The position numbers were made by a program, and so were the translations under genes. The notes beneath the pieces were generated by a model. It made no database searches. It was given only the letters and a program-made list of their open reading frames with translations, and was not told the DNA's origin. DNA of 35,582 bases from Actinomycetes bacterium (GTDB lineage: Bacteria > Actinomycetota > Thermoleophilia > Solirubrobacterales > Solirubrobacteraceae): positions 1-35,582 of the forward strand of contig JAJZWB010000026.1 in the NCBI GenBank assembly GCA_021846845.1. Direction: 5' to 3'. How positions within the stretch are numbered: position 1 is the stretch's first letter; every line of letters starts with the position of its first letter. Shown one piece after another: positions 9,864 to 17,992 of this stretch.

Positions 9864-11576
9864 CTGGACGCGGGGCTGACCGAGATCGCCCGCCTTCTGG
9901 CGCAGCGCCCGCCGTTCGACGCGCTCGCGTCCGACGAGCTGGCCGAGGTCGCGGCGCAGGCGGCGATCGAGTTCCACGCGCGCGGCGACGTGATCTTCTC
10001 AGAGGACGGGGGCCCGGTCACGTTCCTGCGCGTGATCCACTCCGGCGCGGTCGATATCGCGTCCGACGGCCGGCTGCTCGACATGCTGGGGCCCGGGGAC
10101 GCGTTCGGCCACGCGGCCATGCTGTCCGGGCTGCCGCCGGGCTTCGAGGCGCGCGCCGCCGAGGACACGCTCTGCTATCGCATCCCGGTGGCGGTGGCGC
10201 GCCCGCTGCTGGACCGGGCCCGCCGCCGCGAGCTGCGCGCCGGCAGCGACGACGCCCGCCGGCCGGTGGGCACGCTGATCCGTGCGCCGACGGTCACCTG
10301 CAGGCCGTCCGAGAGCATCGGCTCGGTCGCGCAGCGGATGACCGATGCGGGCGCCAGCGCCGCCGTGGTGGAGCTTGACGGCGGCGGGCTCGGGATCCTC
10401 ACGGACCGCGACCTGCGCGCCCGCGTGCTCGCCGCCGGGCGCTCGGGCGCGGTGCGCGTCGACGCGGCCATGACCGCCCCCGCGTTCGTCGTCTCGCCCG
10501 ACCGTCTGGCCGGCGAGGTCCACTACGAGATGCTCCAGCGGGGCGTGCGCCACGCGCCGGTCGTCTCCGACCAGGGCCGGCTGGTCGGCGTCGTCGAGGA
10601 CGCCGACCTGTTCGCCGCCCAGCCGCGGTCGTGGCTGCACACGCGCCGGGCGATCGACCGCGCGCGCACGCTCGACGCGCTCTCTGAGGTGGCCGGCCAG
10701 CTCCCCTCCCTGATGCTCGACCTGCACCACTCGTCCGTGCCCGCTCTGGAGCTGGCGCCGGTGCTCTCGGCGCTGGTCGACGCCCTCACGCGCCGGGCGC
10801 TCGAGCTGACCATCACCCTGGGAGAGCCGGCCCCCCCGGGCGCGGTGTGGGTGGCGGTCGGCAGCCAGGCACGGCGCGAGCTGACTCCCGCCTCGACGCG
10901 CCGCGGCGCGATCGTCTGCACCGGCCCGGAGCGCCCCTCCCAGCGGTGGCTCGTCGCCGCGCGGGTGGCGCTCGAGCAGTGCGGGATCTCCGGTCCCGTG
11001 GTCGCCCGGCCCGCCGAGGATTGGGTCGGCCTGGTGGCCGACGACGAGCTGGCGCAGTCGGTGCTCGCCGATCGGAGGGTGCTCTGGGGGACGCCGGAGC
11101 GGTCGCTGCCGGTCGCCACGGGCGAGGACCGCGACGCGCTGCTGAACGCGCTCGCTCGAAGCGCGTTCGAGCGCACCCTCCCGACCGGGTTTGACGCGGG
11201 GGCCGTGCTCACCCGGGAGGGGCGCCGCTCGCGGCTGGACGTGCGGGAGGCCGCGATCGTCCCGATCGCGGCGATCGCCCGCTGGGCGGCGGCGCGGGCC
11301 GGTGTCGGCGAGGGCTCGACGCCCGAGCGCCTGCGCGCCGCGGCGCACGCGGGCGTGATCACGGCCGACCAGGCGGGCACGCTCGCGGAGGCGTTCGAGC
11401 TGGCGCTGGAGCTGAGGATCTTCCATCAGCTGGAGCAGATCGCGGCCGGCGAGCGGGCCGACGACCTGCTTGACGCGGCCGAGCTGAGCACGCTGACCCG
11501 GGCGCGCCTGCGGGACGTGTTCCGCGCCGTCGGATCGGTTGCGCGCAGGCTGAGCCCGTACCGGGCGCGGTCGTGA
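9864..11576 (+). CDS. cNMP-binding/CBS/DUF294 protein with degenerate nucleotidyltransferase site
   Basis: Reading from 9864 gives 570 residues: a cyclic-nucleotide-type beta-roll (about 1-115), a CBS pair (about 130-255), a DUF294 nucleotidyltransferase domain and the DUF294 C-terminal helices. The first ATG/GTG/TTG in frame is GTG 9990, but it would cut off the start of the beta-roll; the frame is open and similar to the paralogue at 18086 upstream of it (PPFDALASDELAEV against PPFGAIAPELLREL). CTG 9864 has AGAGGAG six bases ahead; CTG 9876 aligns with the paralogue's Met. A frameshift after ATG 9835 is the alternative. The GSxxRRE motif is kept (Gly333), but the acidic DQDN of the paralogue is replaced by TRRG (345-348), so metal-dependent nucleotidyl transfer is probably lost. 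It overlaps the exonuclease gene (GTGA). Confidence 0.8.
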   Translation: MDAGLTEIARLLAQRPPFDALASDELAEVAAQAAIEFHARGDVIFSEDGGPVTFLRVIHSGAVDIASDGRLLDMLGPGDAFGHAAMLSGLPPGFEARAAEDTLCYRIPVAVARPLLDRARRRELRAGSDDARRPVGTLIRAPTVTCRPSESIGSVAQRMTDAGASAAVVELDGGGLGILTDRDLRARVLAAGRSGAVRVDAAMTAPAFVVSPDRLAGEVHYEMLQRGVRHAPVVSDQGRLVGVVEDADLFAAQPRSWLHTRRAIDRARTLDALSEVAGQLPSLMLDLHHSSVPALELAPVLSALVDALTRRALELTITLGEPAPPGAVWVAVGSQARRELTPASTRRGAIVCTGPERPSQRWLVAARVALEQCGISGPVVARPAEDWVGLVADDELAQSVLADRRVLWGTPERSLPVATGEDRDALLNALARSAFERTLPTGFDAGAVLTREGRRSRLDVREAAIVPIAAIARWAAARAGVGEGSTPERLRAAAHAGVITADQAGTLAEAFELALELRIFHQLEQIAAGERADDLLDAAELSTLTRARLRDVFRAVGSVARRLSPYRARS

Positions 11577-12238
11577 GGCTGATCCGGCGCCGCGCCCGGA
11601 CGCCGGCCGCCGAGCGGTTCGCCGCGGCTCGCTGGCCGCCGGCGAACCTGCCGTGGCGCCGGGCGCAGTGGTGCGTGATCGACCTGGAGCTGACGGGACT
11701 GCACGCGGACGGCGAGATCATCGCGATCGGCGCCGTGCCGATCCGCGACGGCGCGCTGATCCTCGGTGAGGCGCTCTACGCGCTCGCGCGCCCGGAGCGC
11801 CCGCCGATGCGGGAGGCGGTCCTGGTCCACAAGCTGCGCCTGGCGGACCTCAGCGAGGCGCCGCCGCTGGATGACGCGATCGAGGCGCTGCTGGATCTGC
11901 TCGCGAGCCGGGTGCCGGTGTTCCACACCTCGATGGTCGAACGGGCCTTCCTGGGGCGCGAGCTCCGCGAGCGCGGGCTGCGCCTCCCGGCCGACGCCGA
12001 CACCGAGGAGCTCGGACGGCGGTGGCTGCGCGAGCGCGACGGACGGGCTCCCAACGGGCTGCCGCTGGCGCGGCTGGCGTCCCTGCTTGGGCAGCCGGCT
12101 GAGGACCCGCACCACGCGCTCGGGGATGCGCTCACGACCGCGAAGGCGTTCATCGCCCTGGCGAGCCTGCTCGACGCGCGCTCGCCGCAGACGGTCGGCT
12201 CGCTGCGCTCGGTCGAGGGTCTTCCGCGGTCCCGGTGA
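11573..12238 (+). CDS. DEDDh 3'-5' exonuclease (DnaQ/PolC epsilon-like)
   Basis: The 221-residue protein has exonuclease motif I in VIDLELTG (Asp37, Glu39), motif II in FHTSMVERAFL, where the usual second Asp is Glu123, and motif III in HHALGDA (His180, Asp185). This is the RNase T/DnaQ fold that trims DNA or RNA 3' ends with two metals. A free-standing copy next to a DUF294 protein is a common pairing in bacteria, often beside acetate-use genes; the joint function is not established. The GTG start overlaps the DUF294 stop, so the two are translationally coupled. The Asp-to-Glu change in motif II is conservative and may keep activity. Confidence 0.88.
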   Translation: MRLIRRRARTPAAERFAAARWPPANLPWRRAQWCVIDLELTGLHADGEIIAIGAVPIRDGALILGEALYALARPERPPMREAVLVHKLRLADLSEAPPLDDAIEALLDLLASRVPVFHTSMVERAFLGRELRERGLRLPADADTEELGRRWLRERDGRAPNGLPLARLASLLGQPAEDPHHALGDALTTAKAFIALASLLDARSPQTVGSLRSVEGLPRSR

Positions 12239-12323
12239 CGGGAGGCGCCGGGGACCGGCGAGAGGCCGGCTACACGGCGCGCCGGGCCCGTGAGAGGCCT
12301 GCGACCCAGCGGGCCGGACCCGC

Positions 12324-12434
12324 GAGAGGCCGGCCAGAGGCCGGCCAGAGGCCGGCCAGAGGCCGGCGAGAGGCCGGCGAGAGGCCGGCGAGAGGCCGGC
12401 GAGAGGCCGGCGAGAGGCCGGCGAGAGGGCCGGC
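12324..12434. repeat. 11-bp minisatellite, ten tandem units
   Basis: Ten head-to-tail copies of (g/c)agaggccggc run from 12324 to 12434; units 2-4 begin with C, the others with G, and the last has one extra G. Degenerate copies occur from about 12257. The period is not a multiple of three, so any frame through it is an artefact. Apart from this array and the hairpin at 12569-12605, I see nothing in the 384-bp gap between the exonuclease and glutamine synthetase genes. Confidence 0.95.
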
Positions 12435-12568
12435 GACACAGCGCGCCGGCGGGCACCTGCGCGAACGCGGGTGCGGAGGGTAGGGCTGTGAAGGAGGGGC
12501 GGGCGGCGCGCGCCAGTGGCGCCCCGGCCAGAGGACGGGCGGCGCGCGCCGATGCCGCTCCCGACGAC

Positions 12569-12605
12569 GAGCGGGCGGCCGCGCCTGTGGCGCGGCCGCC
12601 CGCTC
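12569..12605 (-). terminator. strong hairpin terminator after the glutamine synthetase gene
   Basis: The 17-bp arms 12569-12585 and 12589-12605 are perfectly complementary around the loop TGT. The hairpin begins 18 bases past the stop of the minus-strand glutamine synthetase gene. There is no T-tract, as is common in high-GC actinobacteria. It may also stop read-through from the plus-strand exonuclease operon. Confidence 0.75.
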
Positions 12606-12622
12606 TCAGCCCCGGTCGCCGA

Positions 12623-13990
12623 TCAGTACAGCTGCAGGTAGCGGTCGAGCTCCCACTGCGTGATCTGCTCGTGGGCGGCCTGCCACTCGCGCCGCTTGAC
12701 CTTGATGAAGTAGTCGACGTAGTCGACGCCGCCAGCCTTGCCGAACGCCTCGCGCATCACGTCGTCGGCCTCCAGCTCGCGAGTCGCGTCAAGCAGGTTC
12801 GCCGGCAGCGTCTCGATCCCCTGCGCCTCCCGATCGGAGACGTCCAGTGTGTAGAGGTTGGACGAGTTCGGCTCGCCCGCGTCCAGACCGCGCGCGACCC
12901 CGTCCAGCCCGGCGCACAGCATCGCCGTCGCCGCCAGGTACGGGTTGCAGGAACCGTCGACGGTGCGGTCCTCGATCCGCCCCGGCCCCGGGATCCGCAG
13001 CATCTGCGTGCGGTTGTTGTAGCCGTAGCTGATGTAGGCCGGGGCCCACGTCGCGCCGCTCGTCGGCGCACCGACGACCAGACGCTTGTAGGAGTTGACG
13101 GTCGGGGCGCTGACGGCGATGTACGCCTTCGCGTGCGCCTTGAGGCCGCCGACGAAGCTGTAGCCCAGGTCGCTGAGCCCCAGCCCCCGCGGGTCATCCG
13201 CCGGATCGCGGTCGAACACGTTGACGCCGTCCTTCCACAGGCTGATGTGGAAGTGACACCCGTTGCCCGTCTTGTCGGCGAAGGGCTTGGGCATGAACGT
13301 CGCGATCAGGCCCCGCTGCTGCGCCAGGGTCTCGACCATGTAGCGGAAGAAGATCGCCCGATCGCAGGTCGTCAGCGCGTCCGCGAACTGGAAGTTCTGC
13401 TCGAACTGGCCGTTCGCGTCCTCGTGGTCGGTGGCGTAGTTGTCCCATCCGAGGCCCGTCACCGCCTTGGATACCTCCGCCACGAAGTCCAGGTTGCGCG
13501 TCAGGGCGCGCATGTCGTAGCAGGGCTGGTCAAGCGTGTCCAGCGGGTCGGCGAGCTCCAGCGAGCCGTCGGCGGCGCGTCGCAGGAGGAAGTACTCCAG
13601 CTCGGCTCCGATCTTCAGCTCGTAGCCCTGCTCGGCCGCCCGAGCGAGCGCCCGGCGCAGGATCGTGCGCGGGCAGAAGGGCCACTCCTCGCCCTCCACC
13701 GTGACGTTGCACGCGAACCGTGCCACGTTCGGCTGCCAGGGCAGGATCGTCAGCGATGTGGGGTCGGGCATCGCGATCATGTCGGGATCGTCGGGGCCCT
13801 GACCGATGTCACCGGCGGCGAACCCGGCGAACCCGGCGCCGTCGCTGAGCAGGTCGTCAAGGTGATGGGCCGGAACCAGCTTTGCGCTCGGCTTGCCGTG
13901 CATGTCGACGAACTGGGCGAACAGGAACTCGATTCCCTTGTCCCTGACGATCCGCCGGACGTCGTCCTCGTTTTGTGGGGCGTTGCTCAT
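12623..13990 (-). CDS. glnT: type III glutamine synthetase / gamma-glutamylmethylamide synthetase-like
   Basis: The 455-residue protein has the glutamine synthetase catalytic set: GAELEYF (Glu130, Glu132), NGQFEQNF (Glu197), GNGCHFHIS (His246, His248), Arg332 and GRIEDR (Glu340, Arg342). Length and motifs match the GlnT/GSIII-Rhizobium type. Enzymes of this type ligate ammonia to glutamate, and close relatives (GmaS) use methylamine to make gamma-glutamylmethylamide; the sequence alone does not separate them. Tyr380 in SNLYTLD lies where class I enzymes carry the adenylylated Tyr, but the surrounding motif differs. The ATG at 13990 is chosen over upstream codons because a TATACC hexamer lies eight bases ahead. 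It is divergent from a GAF/PucR-type regulator and shares the region with a split glutamate synthase, supporting a joint amine or nitrogen role. Confidence 0.93.
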   Translation of the reverse strand: MSNAPQNEDDVRRIVRDKGIEFLFAQFVDMHGKPSAKLVPAHHLDDLLSDGAGFAGFAAGDIGQGPDDPDMIAMPDPTSLTILPWQPNVARFACNVTVEGEEWPFCPRTILRRALARAAEQGYELKIGAELEYFLLRRAADGSLELADPLDTLDQPCYDMRALTRNLDFVAEVSKAVTGLGWDNYATDHEDANGQFEQNFQFADALTTCDRAIFFRYMVETLAQQRGLIATFMPKPFADKTGNGCHFHISLWKDGVNVFDRDPADDPRGLGLSDLGYSFVGGLKAHAKAYIAVSAPTVNSYKRLVVGAPTSGATWAPAYISYGYNNRTQMLRIPGPGRIEDRTVDGSCNPYLAATAMLCAGLDGVARGLDAGEPNSSNLYTLDVSDREAQGIETLPANLLDATRELEADDVMREAFGKAGGVDYVDYFIKVKRREWQAAHEQITQWELDRYLQLY

Positions 13991-13998
13991 GGGTGAGA

Positions 13999-14028
13999 GG
14001 TATATCCGCGGCCGGTCGTGCTGCACAA
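13999..14028 (-). promoter_or_regulatory. putative glnT promoter
   Basis: On the minus strand TTGTGC (14023-14028) is separated by 18 bases from TATACC (13999-14004), which ends eight bases before the ATG at 13990. This fits a sigma-70-type promoter giving a leaderless mRNA; the -10 lacks the final T. Confidence 0.45.
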
Positions 14029-14059
14029 TGGGCTTGGGCACCGCTAAGTGGGCGCTGCC

Positions 14060-14076
14060 ATGTGCGCCCTGCACAT
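14060..14076. promoter_or_regulatory. dyad ATGTGC-N5-GCACAT, candidate operator
   Basis: A perfect six-base dyad with a five-base spacer lies between glnT and the divergent regulator gene, overlapping a possible -10 (TACCTT, 14076-14081) of the latter. A related GTGCTGCACA element is at about 14018-14027 over the glnT -35. It is a candidate binding site for the PucR-type regulator or another dimeric factor. Confidence 0.45.
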
Positions 14077-14094
14077 ACCTTTGGAAAGCAGACC

Positions 14095-15873
14095 GTGACC
14101 CTCAGCGCCGAACCCCAGCCGCAGCCCGCCGCCGAGCTGCAGGCCCTGCGTGAGGAGAACCGGACCCTGTACGCGGTCATCCGCCTGGTCTCGTCTTCGC
14201 TGGAGCTTGAGCCGATGCTCCAGGCCGTCGTCGACCTCGCCACCGAGGCGACCGACTGCCACGCCTGCTTCATCTACCTGCTGGAGGGCGAGACGCTCAC
14301 GATCCGCGCCGCCTCGCCGGTCTTCGCCCAGGTCGTCGGACGCGTCAGCTTCCCGATCTCGGAGGGGCTGGCGGGCTGGGTCGCCCGCAGCCGGCGCCCT
14401 GAGTTCATCCGCGATCGCGCGATGGACGACCCGAGGATGAAGTATGTGCCGGCCCTGCGCGAGGAGGACTTCCAGTCGATGGCGGCGGTGCCGATCCTGT
14501 CGCGCGCGGGCTCCACGATCGGCGTGATCGTTCTCCACACGCGGGCTCCGCGAGAGTTCGGAGAGGACACCCTCAAGCTGCTGATGCACATCGCGTCGCT
14601 GGTCTCAGGCGCGATCGAGAACGCGCAGCTCTACGGCCGCGGCCGGCGCCGCGTCGAGGCGCTGACGGGCCTGGCCGAGCTCGGGCAGGACGTGGCCGCC
14701 GCGGCCGCCACGGGCGAGCTGGAGGAGCTGCTGGTCCGCCGCACGGCCACGCTGCTGCGCGCGGACGCCTGCCAGCTGCTGGCGGTCGACTCGGAGCGGC
14801 TCACGGTGCGGGCATCGTTCCCGGACCGGCTGCCGGCGCCGGCGACCGCGGCCGAGGTGCTGCTGGCTGGGCTGGAGCACCGCGCCGGCTCGGCCGCTCC
14901 CGCGCGGGCGCTGTGGCCGTCGGAGGCGCTGAGCGACCTGCTCGTCGTGCCGCTGACGGCCGGCACCGAGCTGATCGGGCTGCTGTGCGTGGCCGCGGCC
15001 CGCGCCGCGGCGTTCGGGGAGGAGGACGCGGAGATCGCGCGCTCGGTGGCGACCCTCGCGGCGGTCGCGATCCGCCGGGTGCAGCTGATCGAGGGGCTCA
15101 CGGAGGCCAACGCCGTCAAGGAGCTGTTCGAGGCGCTCGAGGCCGGGGCGGGCGCGTTCGCGGCCGCCAAGGCGGCCCAGCTGCGCTGCAACCTGGAGGC
15201 TCCGTACCTGATCGTGCGCGCCCAGCCCGCCGGGTCGCGCACCCAGGCGACCGGCGAGTGGCGCGCGGCCGCCGAGCAGCTCGGCCGTGAGCTGTCGCAG
15301 CTGGCGCCCCGCGGCGCGGTCGAGGCGGGTCCCGGGCCGGTGCGCGCGCTGCTCGCGTTCGGGCACCGGCGTCGCGCCTCCGGCGAGGAGCTGCTCGGCC
15401 TGCTTCGAGACCTCGGACGCCGGACGGGGGCGGTGATCGGAGTGAGCGAGGCGCGCTCCGCGCCCGCCGACGCCGCCGGGGCCCACCGTGAGGCGACGGA
15501 CGCCGCCACGATCGCGGCCGCGCTGCTGCCCGACGGCGGCGCGATCGCCTACTCGGAGGTCGGCGCCTACCGCTACCTGGTTCAGATCGCGGCTGCCGAC
15601 GCACCGCGTGACGGGATGCGGGCGGCGGTCGACCGGCTGATCGAGTACGACCGCCGCCGCCACGCCTCGCTGCTGGACACGCTTGAGCGCTACCTGTCCG
15701 AGCGCCGCAGCGTGATCGAGTCCGCGCGCGCGCTGTTCATCCATCCCAACACGCTGCGCCAGCGGCTGGGGCGCATCGAGGAGCTGACCGGGCTCGACCT
15801 GGACCGCGACGACCTGCTGTCGCTGGAGCTGGCGATCAAGCTGGCGCGGCTGCACGGCCGCCCCGGGGGGTGA
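14095..15873 (+). CDS. GAF-GAF-PucR/CdaR-type transcriptional regulator
   Basis: The 592-residue protein opens with a short coiled segment (AAELQALREENRTLYAVIR), then a GAF domain (about 35-185), a second, weaker GAF domain (about 195-335), a PucR-like middle region (about 370-510) and a C-terminal PucR-type helix-turn-helix (LLDTLERYLSERRSV, then HPNTLRQRLGRIEELTG). Such regulators sense small molecules through GAF domains and usually activate neighbouring catabolic or nitrogen genes. The start is GTG 14095, with GGAAAG seven bases upstream. It is divergent from glnT across about 100 bp holding a dyad, making control of glnT the obvious inference. Its 3' end faces the UspA gene. Confidence 0.88.
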   Translation: MTLSAEPQPQPAAELQALREENRTLYAVIRLVSSSLELEPMLQAVVDLATEATDCHACFIYLLEGETLTIRAASPVFAQVVGRVSFPISEGLAGWVARSRRPEFIRDRAMDDPRMKYVPALREEDFQSMAAVPILSRAGSTIGVIVLHTRAPREFGEDTLKLLMHIASLVSGAIENAQLYGRGRRRVEALTGLAELGQDVAAAAATGELEELLVRRTATLLRADACQLLAVDSERLTVRASFPDRLPAPATAAEVLLAGLEHRAGSAAPARALWPSEALSDLLVVPLTAGTELIGLLCVAAARAAAFGEEDAEIARSVATLAAVAIRRVQLIEGLTEANAVKELFEALEAGAGAFAAAKAAQLRCNLEAPYLIVRAQPAGSRTQATGEWRAAAEQLGRELSQLAPRGAVEAGPGPVRALLAFGHRRRASGEELLGLLRDLGRRTGAVIGVSEARSAPADAAGAHREATDAATIAAALLPDGGAIAYSEVGAYRYLVQIAAADAPRDGMRAAVDRLIEYDRRRHASLLDTLERYLSERRSVIESARALFIHPNTLRQRLGRIEELTGLDLDRDDLLSLELAIKLARLHGRPGG

Positions 15874-15947
15874 CGCTCCCGGGGCCGGGCTAGGACCCCG
15901 GAACGGGCCTGGGCGGCGCCCGGCGCCCGGGGGAGGCTGAGTTCGCG

Positions 15948-16436
15948 TCAGCCCTCGTCGCGGACCAGGACCACCGGTATCCGCGCCCGTCGGCGGACCC
16001 GCTGCGGCTCCTGGCTCCAGATCGCGTCGCCGATCAGCCGTGGCCGGTCCGGGTCGGCGGCCATCACGATCGCGTCGCAGCCCTCGCTGGAGGCCCGGCC
16101 GATGATCCGCTTGGTCGCGCTGCGGGTGCCCATGACGTGGCCGTCGACGTCGATCCCCTTGCGGCGCAGCCGTGAGACCGCCCTGCGGACGATCTCACGC
16201 TGCTCGTCCCACTCACGCTTGGTCGGCAGCAGCCCGGGGTTGGGGAGCCCGAACGCCACGCCGTGCACGCGCGCGATCGAGAGCACGTGCACGCTAGCGC
16301 CGGATTCACGGGCGAGCTCCAGCGTCCGCTCTATCACCGCGTCCGAGAACGGCCGGCCCTCGGAGGCGAGAAGGATTCGCCTCCAGGGGCCGGCCTGAAC
16401 CGGAGATTCGTCTCGGCTGCGGCGGTCGGTCACCAT
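15948..16436 (-). CDS. universal stress protein (UspA) family
   Basis: The 162-residue single-domain protein has the alpha/beta Usp fold: WRRILLASEGRPFSDAVIERTLELA at the start, HVLSIARV in strand 2, a middle helix and IPVVLVRDEG as the last strand. The usual nucleotide-binding G-2X-G-9X-G(S/T) motif is not recognisable; its place holds AADPDRPRLIGDAIW, so it may belong to the non-ATP-binding kind. Its ATG is two bases past the permease stop, so the two are co-transcribed and probably coupled. UspA proteins encoded beside transporters often modulate them; here that is inference. Confidence 0.85.
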   Translation of the reverse strand: MVTDRRSRDESPVQAGPWRRILLASEGRPFSDAVIERTLELARESGASVHVLSIARVHGVAFGLPNPGLLPTKREWDEQREIVRRAVSRLRRKGIDVDGHVMGTRSATKRIIGRASSEGCDAIVMAADPDRPRLIGDAIWSQEPQRVRRRARIPVVLVRDEG

Positions 16437-16438
16437 GC

Positions 16439-17992
16439 TCACGGCCCGGTGCCCGTGGCGGCGGGCGCGGGTGAACGCTCGGCGACCTGGGCGTCGGGCC
16501 TGCGGTCCTCGACCTTCTTGCGGTACCAGTACAGCGGCAGGTAGGTCAGCAGGGTGCCGAGACCGATGAAGTAGTACGGCAGCGTGGTCGTGCCGGCCGC
16601 GTTGCACGAGCAGCTGGCGTACACCGGGCCGCCCCACACGTAGATGATCGCGTACAGCGCCGCCATTGCGAGCGCCACGTACTTCATGAACTCGGGCAGG
16701 CGGAACGGACGGCGCACGTTGGGCCGATGCTGGCGCAGCAGGTAGTAGCCGACGAGCACCGGCAGGAACGAGAACAGGTATCCGACGTTGGAGAACGTGT
16801 AGATCTGCACGGCTCCGCCCATGAACACCACGATCAGGGAGGCGGTGACGTTGAACGCCATCGCGTGGCCGGGCACGCCGTGGGAGTTGGTCCGCGTGAA
16901 CCACTTGGGGAAGTGGCCGTCGGTCGCCATCTGGTGCAGCGAGCGAGAGGAGCCGGTGATCGCGTTGAGCGCCGACAGGACCAGCGCGACGATCAGCATC
17001 AGGGCGATCGCCCACTTGAGCGCCGTCGACCCCGCCCCGGTCCCGAACACCTTCGAGGTGAACTCGATGAAGATCGTCTTCGGGTCCACCAGCGCCGCGT
17101 TGCCGAGCGCGTGCACGCCGAGCACGATCACGAACGCGATCGGGATCATCGTGTAGATGAACACCCCGTAGCCGCCCTCGAGGTTCATCGCGATCTTCGC
17201 GTCGCGGTCTGGGTTGCGGCACTCGCCGATGTAGCAGGCGGCGGCCTCCATCGCGATCACGTTCCAGGTCAGCAGGAAGCCGAACGCGACCGACAGCGTC
17301 AGCCACCCGTGGTGGAACTCCGACGTGAAGAAGCCCGTGCCGTCAGGGTGCTGGAAGTGGAACAGCTGGCCGAAGTGGACGGCCCCGAGGTTGAAGATCC
17401 ACGAGATCGCCAGGAAGGTCAGCGGGATCATCGAGAGCATCGCGAGCACGGTCGCGAACACGGTCCCGAACCGCAGGCCGCGGTAGGAGGGGACCCACAG
17501 CGCCAGGATGCCGACGACCGCGATGCCGATCGTCCACCAGGCGATCGGGGTGCCCAGCAGCGAGATGCCGCTGGTCGTGTTGAGGTGCAGGAGGTCGGCG
17601 ATGTAGAACGACGCCAGGATCATGTTCAGCGGCGCGACCGGGAACCAGCCGATCCAGTAGGCCCACGCCGTGAGCCCGTTGACGTGTTCGGCGAACCGCG
17701 GCCAGCGGTCCTTGAACGCGACGTATGCGTAGCTGGGCGAGCCGCCGGAGCGGTCCGGCATCATCGCCGCCAGCTCGGCGAGGAAAAGGCAAAGCAGATA
17801 GCCGGTGATCGTGATCAGGAACGTGATCGGGATCGCCGCGGCTCCCAGCGAGACGACCATCACCGGGGCGATGCCGGTCACGAGGATCGTGCCGGCCAAC
17901 CCGATGACGAACGCGCTCCACCAGTTGCCAGTCTTCGGCAGCCCGCTCCCCTCGTAGCTGAGTTCGTCGTGCTCTGCCGCGAAGTCCGCCAT
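16439..17992 (-). CDS. APC-family amino acid/amine permease
   Basis: The 517-residue protein has about twelve hydrophobic membrane spans and typical APC features: an N-terminal region with glycine-rich first span (VIGLAGTILVTG), LAAMMPDRSGGSPSYAYVAF after span 2, and CRNPDRDAKIAM in the middle. The C-terminus is hydrophilic, rich in Ala/Pro, and a CSC motif lies in an outside or loop segment near residue 455. The family moves amino acids or amines with protons; the substrate is not determined. The ATG at 17992 has a strong GGGAGG four bases ahead. The frame stays open far upstream, but that is the shadow of the divergent DUF294 gene. Its place between glnT and the mgs-like operon suggests it brings in a nitrogen compound used by them. 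Confidence 0.93.
   Translation of the reverse strand: MADFAAEHDELSYEGSGLPKTGNWWSAFVIGLAGTILVTGIAPVMVVSLGAAAIPITFLITITGYLLCLFLAELAAMMPDRSGGSPSYAYVAFKDRWPRFAEHVNGLTAWAYWIGWFPVAPLNMILASFYIADLLHLNTTSGISLLGTPIAWWTIGIAVVGILALWVPSYRGLRFGTVFATVLAMLSMIPLTFLAISWIFNLGAVHFGQLFHFQHPDGTGFFTSEFHHGWLTLSVAFGFLLTWNVIAMEAAACYIGECRNPDRDAKIAMNLEGGYGVFIYTMIPIAFVIVLGVHALGNAALVDPKTIFIEFTSKVFGTGAGSTALKWAIALMLIVALVLSALNAITGSSRSLHQMATDGHFPKWFTRTNSHGVPGHAMAFNVTASLIVVFMGGAVQIYTFSNVGYLFSFLPVLVGYYLLRQHRPNVRRPFRLPEFMKYVALAMAALYAIIYVWGGPVYASCSCNAAGTTTLPYYFIGLGTLLTYLPLYWYRKKVEDRRPDAQVAERSPAPAATGTGP

Noticed and set aside
12324-12434. Possible CRISPR array
   Set aside because: Units of 11 bp are head to tail with no spacers and no cas genes. 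The same applies to the 20-, 23- and 24-bp arrays.
12290-13996. 568-codon plus-strand frame with repeated REAGERPARGR
   Set aside because: It is produced by the 11-bp array and then runs antisense to glutamine synthetase; the 11-bp period gives similar frames in all phases.
15874-15947. Terminator between the regulator and UspA genes
   Set aside because: Only short or interrupted GC-rich inverted repeats are present; no stem stands out enough to call.
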